A DNA stretch of 64,000 bases from Salinarimonas ramus (GTDB lineage: Bacteria > Pseudomonadota > Alphaproteobacteria > Rhizobiales > Beijerinckiaceae): positions 124,001 to 188,000 of the forward strand of contig NZ_BMMF01000008.1 of the NCBI RefSeq assembly GCF_014645695.1. The letters are read 5' to 3'. A program made the translations under genes and the position numbers. This document shows positions 63,104-64,000 of the stretch, piece by piece (position 1 is the stretch's first letter; each line of letters begins with the position of its first letter). Below the pieces are notes generated by a model. It had not been told where the DNA came from. It worked only from the letters and a program-made list of their open reading frames with translations, and did not search any database.

Positions 63104-64000
63104 ATGACGACCGCGACGAGAGACGGCATCCAGCCGGCCGAGACCATCCGCGCGCTGGCGCAGGAGGGCGCCATCGCCGCCGCGCGGCCCTTCGCGCCCG
63201 ACCAGGTCCAGCCCGCGAGCCTCGATCTGCGGCTCGGCACCCGGGCCTGGCGGGTGCGCGCGAGCTTCCTGCCGGGCCCGCGCCGCGCCGTGCGCGAGCG
63301 GCTCGCCGGCATCGCGCTCCACGAGATCGACCTCTCGCGCCCGGCGGTGCTGGAGACGGGCTGCGTCTACATCGCCGAGATCCAGGAGAGCCTGGCGCTG
63401 CCCGCCGACCTCTCGGCTTCGGCCAACCCGAAGAGCTCGACGGGGCGTATCGACGTCTTCACCCGCGTCATCGCCGACCGCGCGCAGGAATTCGACGTCG
63501 TCGACGCCGGCTACCACGGGCCGCTCTACGCCGAGATCTCGCCGCGCACCTTCCCCGTCCTCGTGCGGGAGGGAACGCGGCTCTCGCAGCTTCGCCTGCG
63601 CCGGGGCGAGGTGCGCCTCTCCGACGACGACCTGCGCGCGCTGCACGCGAGCGACACGCTCGTCACCTCGGCGACGCCCTCGTTCCAGAACGGGATCGCG
63701 GTCTCCGTGGACCTCGCGGGCTTCGGCGAGACGAAGCTCGTCGGCTACCGCGCCCGGCGCCACACGGCGCTCGTGGACGTCGACGCGGTCGGGGCCCATC
63801 CGACGGCGGATTTCTGGGAGCCGCTCCACGCGGACGGCGCGGGAGAGCTGATCCTAGACCCCGGCCAGTTCTACATCCTCGCCTCGAAGGAAGCCGTCCA
63901 CGTCCCGCCGGACTACGCCGCCGAGATGGTGCCCTTCGATCCGCTGGTGGGCGAGTTTCGCGTGCACTATGCCGGCTTCTTCGACCCCGGCTTCGGCCAT
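63104..64000 (+). CDS. dcd: 2'-deoxycytidine 5'-triphosphate deaminase (3' partial)
   Basis: The frame is open from ATG 63104 to the window end (299 residues visible, C terminus missing). GGGAAGGA lies just upstream. QVQPASLDLRLGTRAWRVRASFLPG, ANPKSSTGRIDVFTRVI and YHGPLYAEISPRTFPVLVREGTRLSQLRL match the dUTPase/Dcd fold. The second half (ILDPGQFYILASKEAVHVPPDYAAEM) repeats the fold, so this is the long, tandem-domain alphaproteobacterial form (about 360 residues) rather than the single-domain 190-residue enzyme. It supplies dUTP for dTMP synthesis. Confidence 0.88.
   Translation, partial: MTTATRDGIQPAETIRALAQEGAIAAARPFAPDQVQPASLDLRLGTRAWRVRASFLPGPRRAVRERLAGIALHEIDLSRPAVLETGCVYIAEIQESLALPADLSASANPKSSTGRIDVFTRVIADRAQEFDVVDAGYHGPLYAEISPRTFPVLVREGTRLSQLRLRRGEVRLSDDDLRALHASDTLVTSATPSFQNGIAVSVDLAGFGETKLVGYRARRHTALVDVDAVGAHPTADFWEPLHADGAGELILDPGQFYILASKEAVHVPPDYAAEMVPFDPLVGEFRVHYAGFFDPGFGH

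Overview
The window is about 64 kb of very GC-rich chromosomal DNA with dense, mostly co-directional genes. It looks like a flagellated alphaproteobacterium of the Hyphomicrobiales/Rhizobiales type. The support is a SciP/DUF1153 cell-cycle regulator, an EipB (DUF1849) envelope protein, a PmtA-like phospholipid methyltransferase, a phasin (polyhydroxyalkanoate storage), a methylsuccinyl-CoA dehydrogenase-like protein (ethylmalonyl-CoA pathway), a two-domain dCTP deaminase and an alphaproteobacterial-type elongator tRNA-Met. Species cannot be named from the sequence. No insertion sequence, prophage, rRNA operon or CRISPR array was seen.

Layout. 1-1.9 kb: the end of a Gfo/Idh/MocA oxidoreductase and a DUF4214 protein. 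1.9-13.5 kb, minus strand: a Yej-type peptide/microcin C ABC importer (two tandem yejA paralogues, yejB, yejE, yejF) followed by deoB and hisN. Two related toxin-antitoxin pairs (PIN nuclease plus small antitoxin) sit between yejE and yejF. 13.7-16.9 kb, plus strand: hipB-hipA, a VWA-like protein and a membrane-anchored J-domain protein. 17-22.3 kb: a penicillin-binding carboxypeptidase with a SPOR domain, a phasin with a striking inverted operator, an ATC-hydrolase-like protein, the methylsuccinyl-CoA dehydrogenase-like gene and a lone PIN protein.

22.4-30.6 kb: a PaoABC-like molybdenum aldehyde oxidoreductase operon, a COG0523 metallochaperone GTPase, a universal stress protein, phosphoglycolate phosphatase, a secreted protein and a TauE/SafE exporter. 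30.7-39.2 kb: tRNA-Met, a chemoreceptor, pmtA, mnmA, fliK, flgD, sciP, an L,D-transpeptidase and a fasciclin protein. 39.4-50.3 kb: GDPD with RidA, eipB, acyl-CoA dehydrogenase, an orphan XRE regulator, a PRC-barrel protein, an HDAC-family hydrolase, a membrane protein, pgi and an M16 peptidase pair. 50.6-53.1 kb: trxA, then hisF-hisE-coaA.

53.2-60.6 kb: a sugar catabolic unit on the minus strand (ABC ATPase, permease, binding protein, TIM-barrel isomerase, Gfo/Idh dehydrogenase). It diverges from a LacI regulator across a perfect 14-bp palindrome, and five stem-loops separate the binding-protein gene from the enzyme genes. 60.7-64 kb: a small membrane protein, an FtsH protease with an unusual signal-peptide-like N terminus, and a dcd gene cut by the window end.

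Most points worth a second look are at the level of arrangement. They are the toxin-antitoxin pairs inside the yej operon, the hairpins placed after solute-binding-protein genes in both importers, the TGCA-rich inverted sites around the phasin promoter, the LacI operator, and the FtsH variant. Gene identities come from motif recognition only; no database search was possible.
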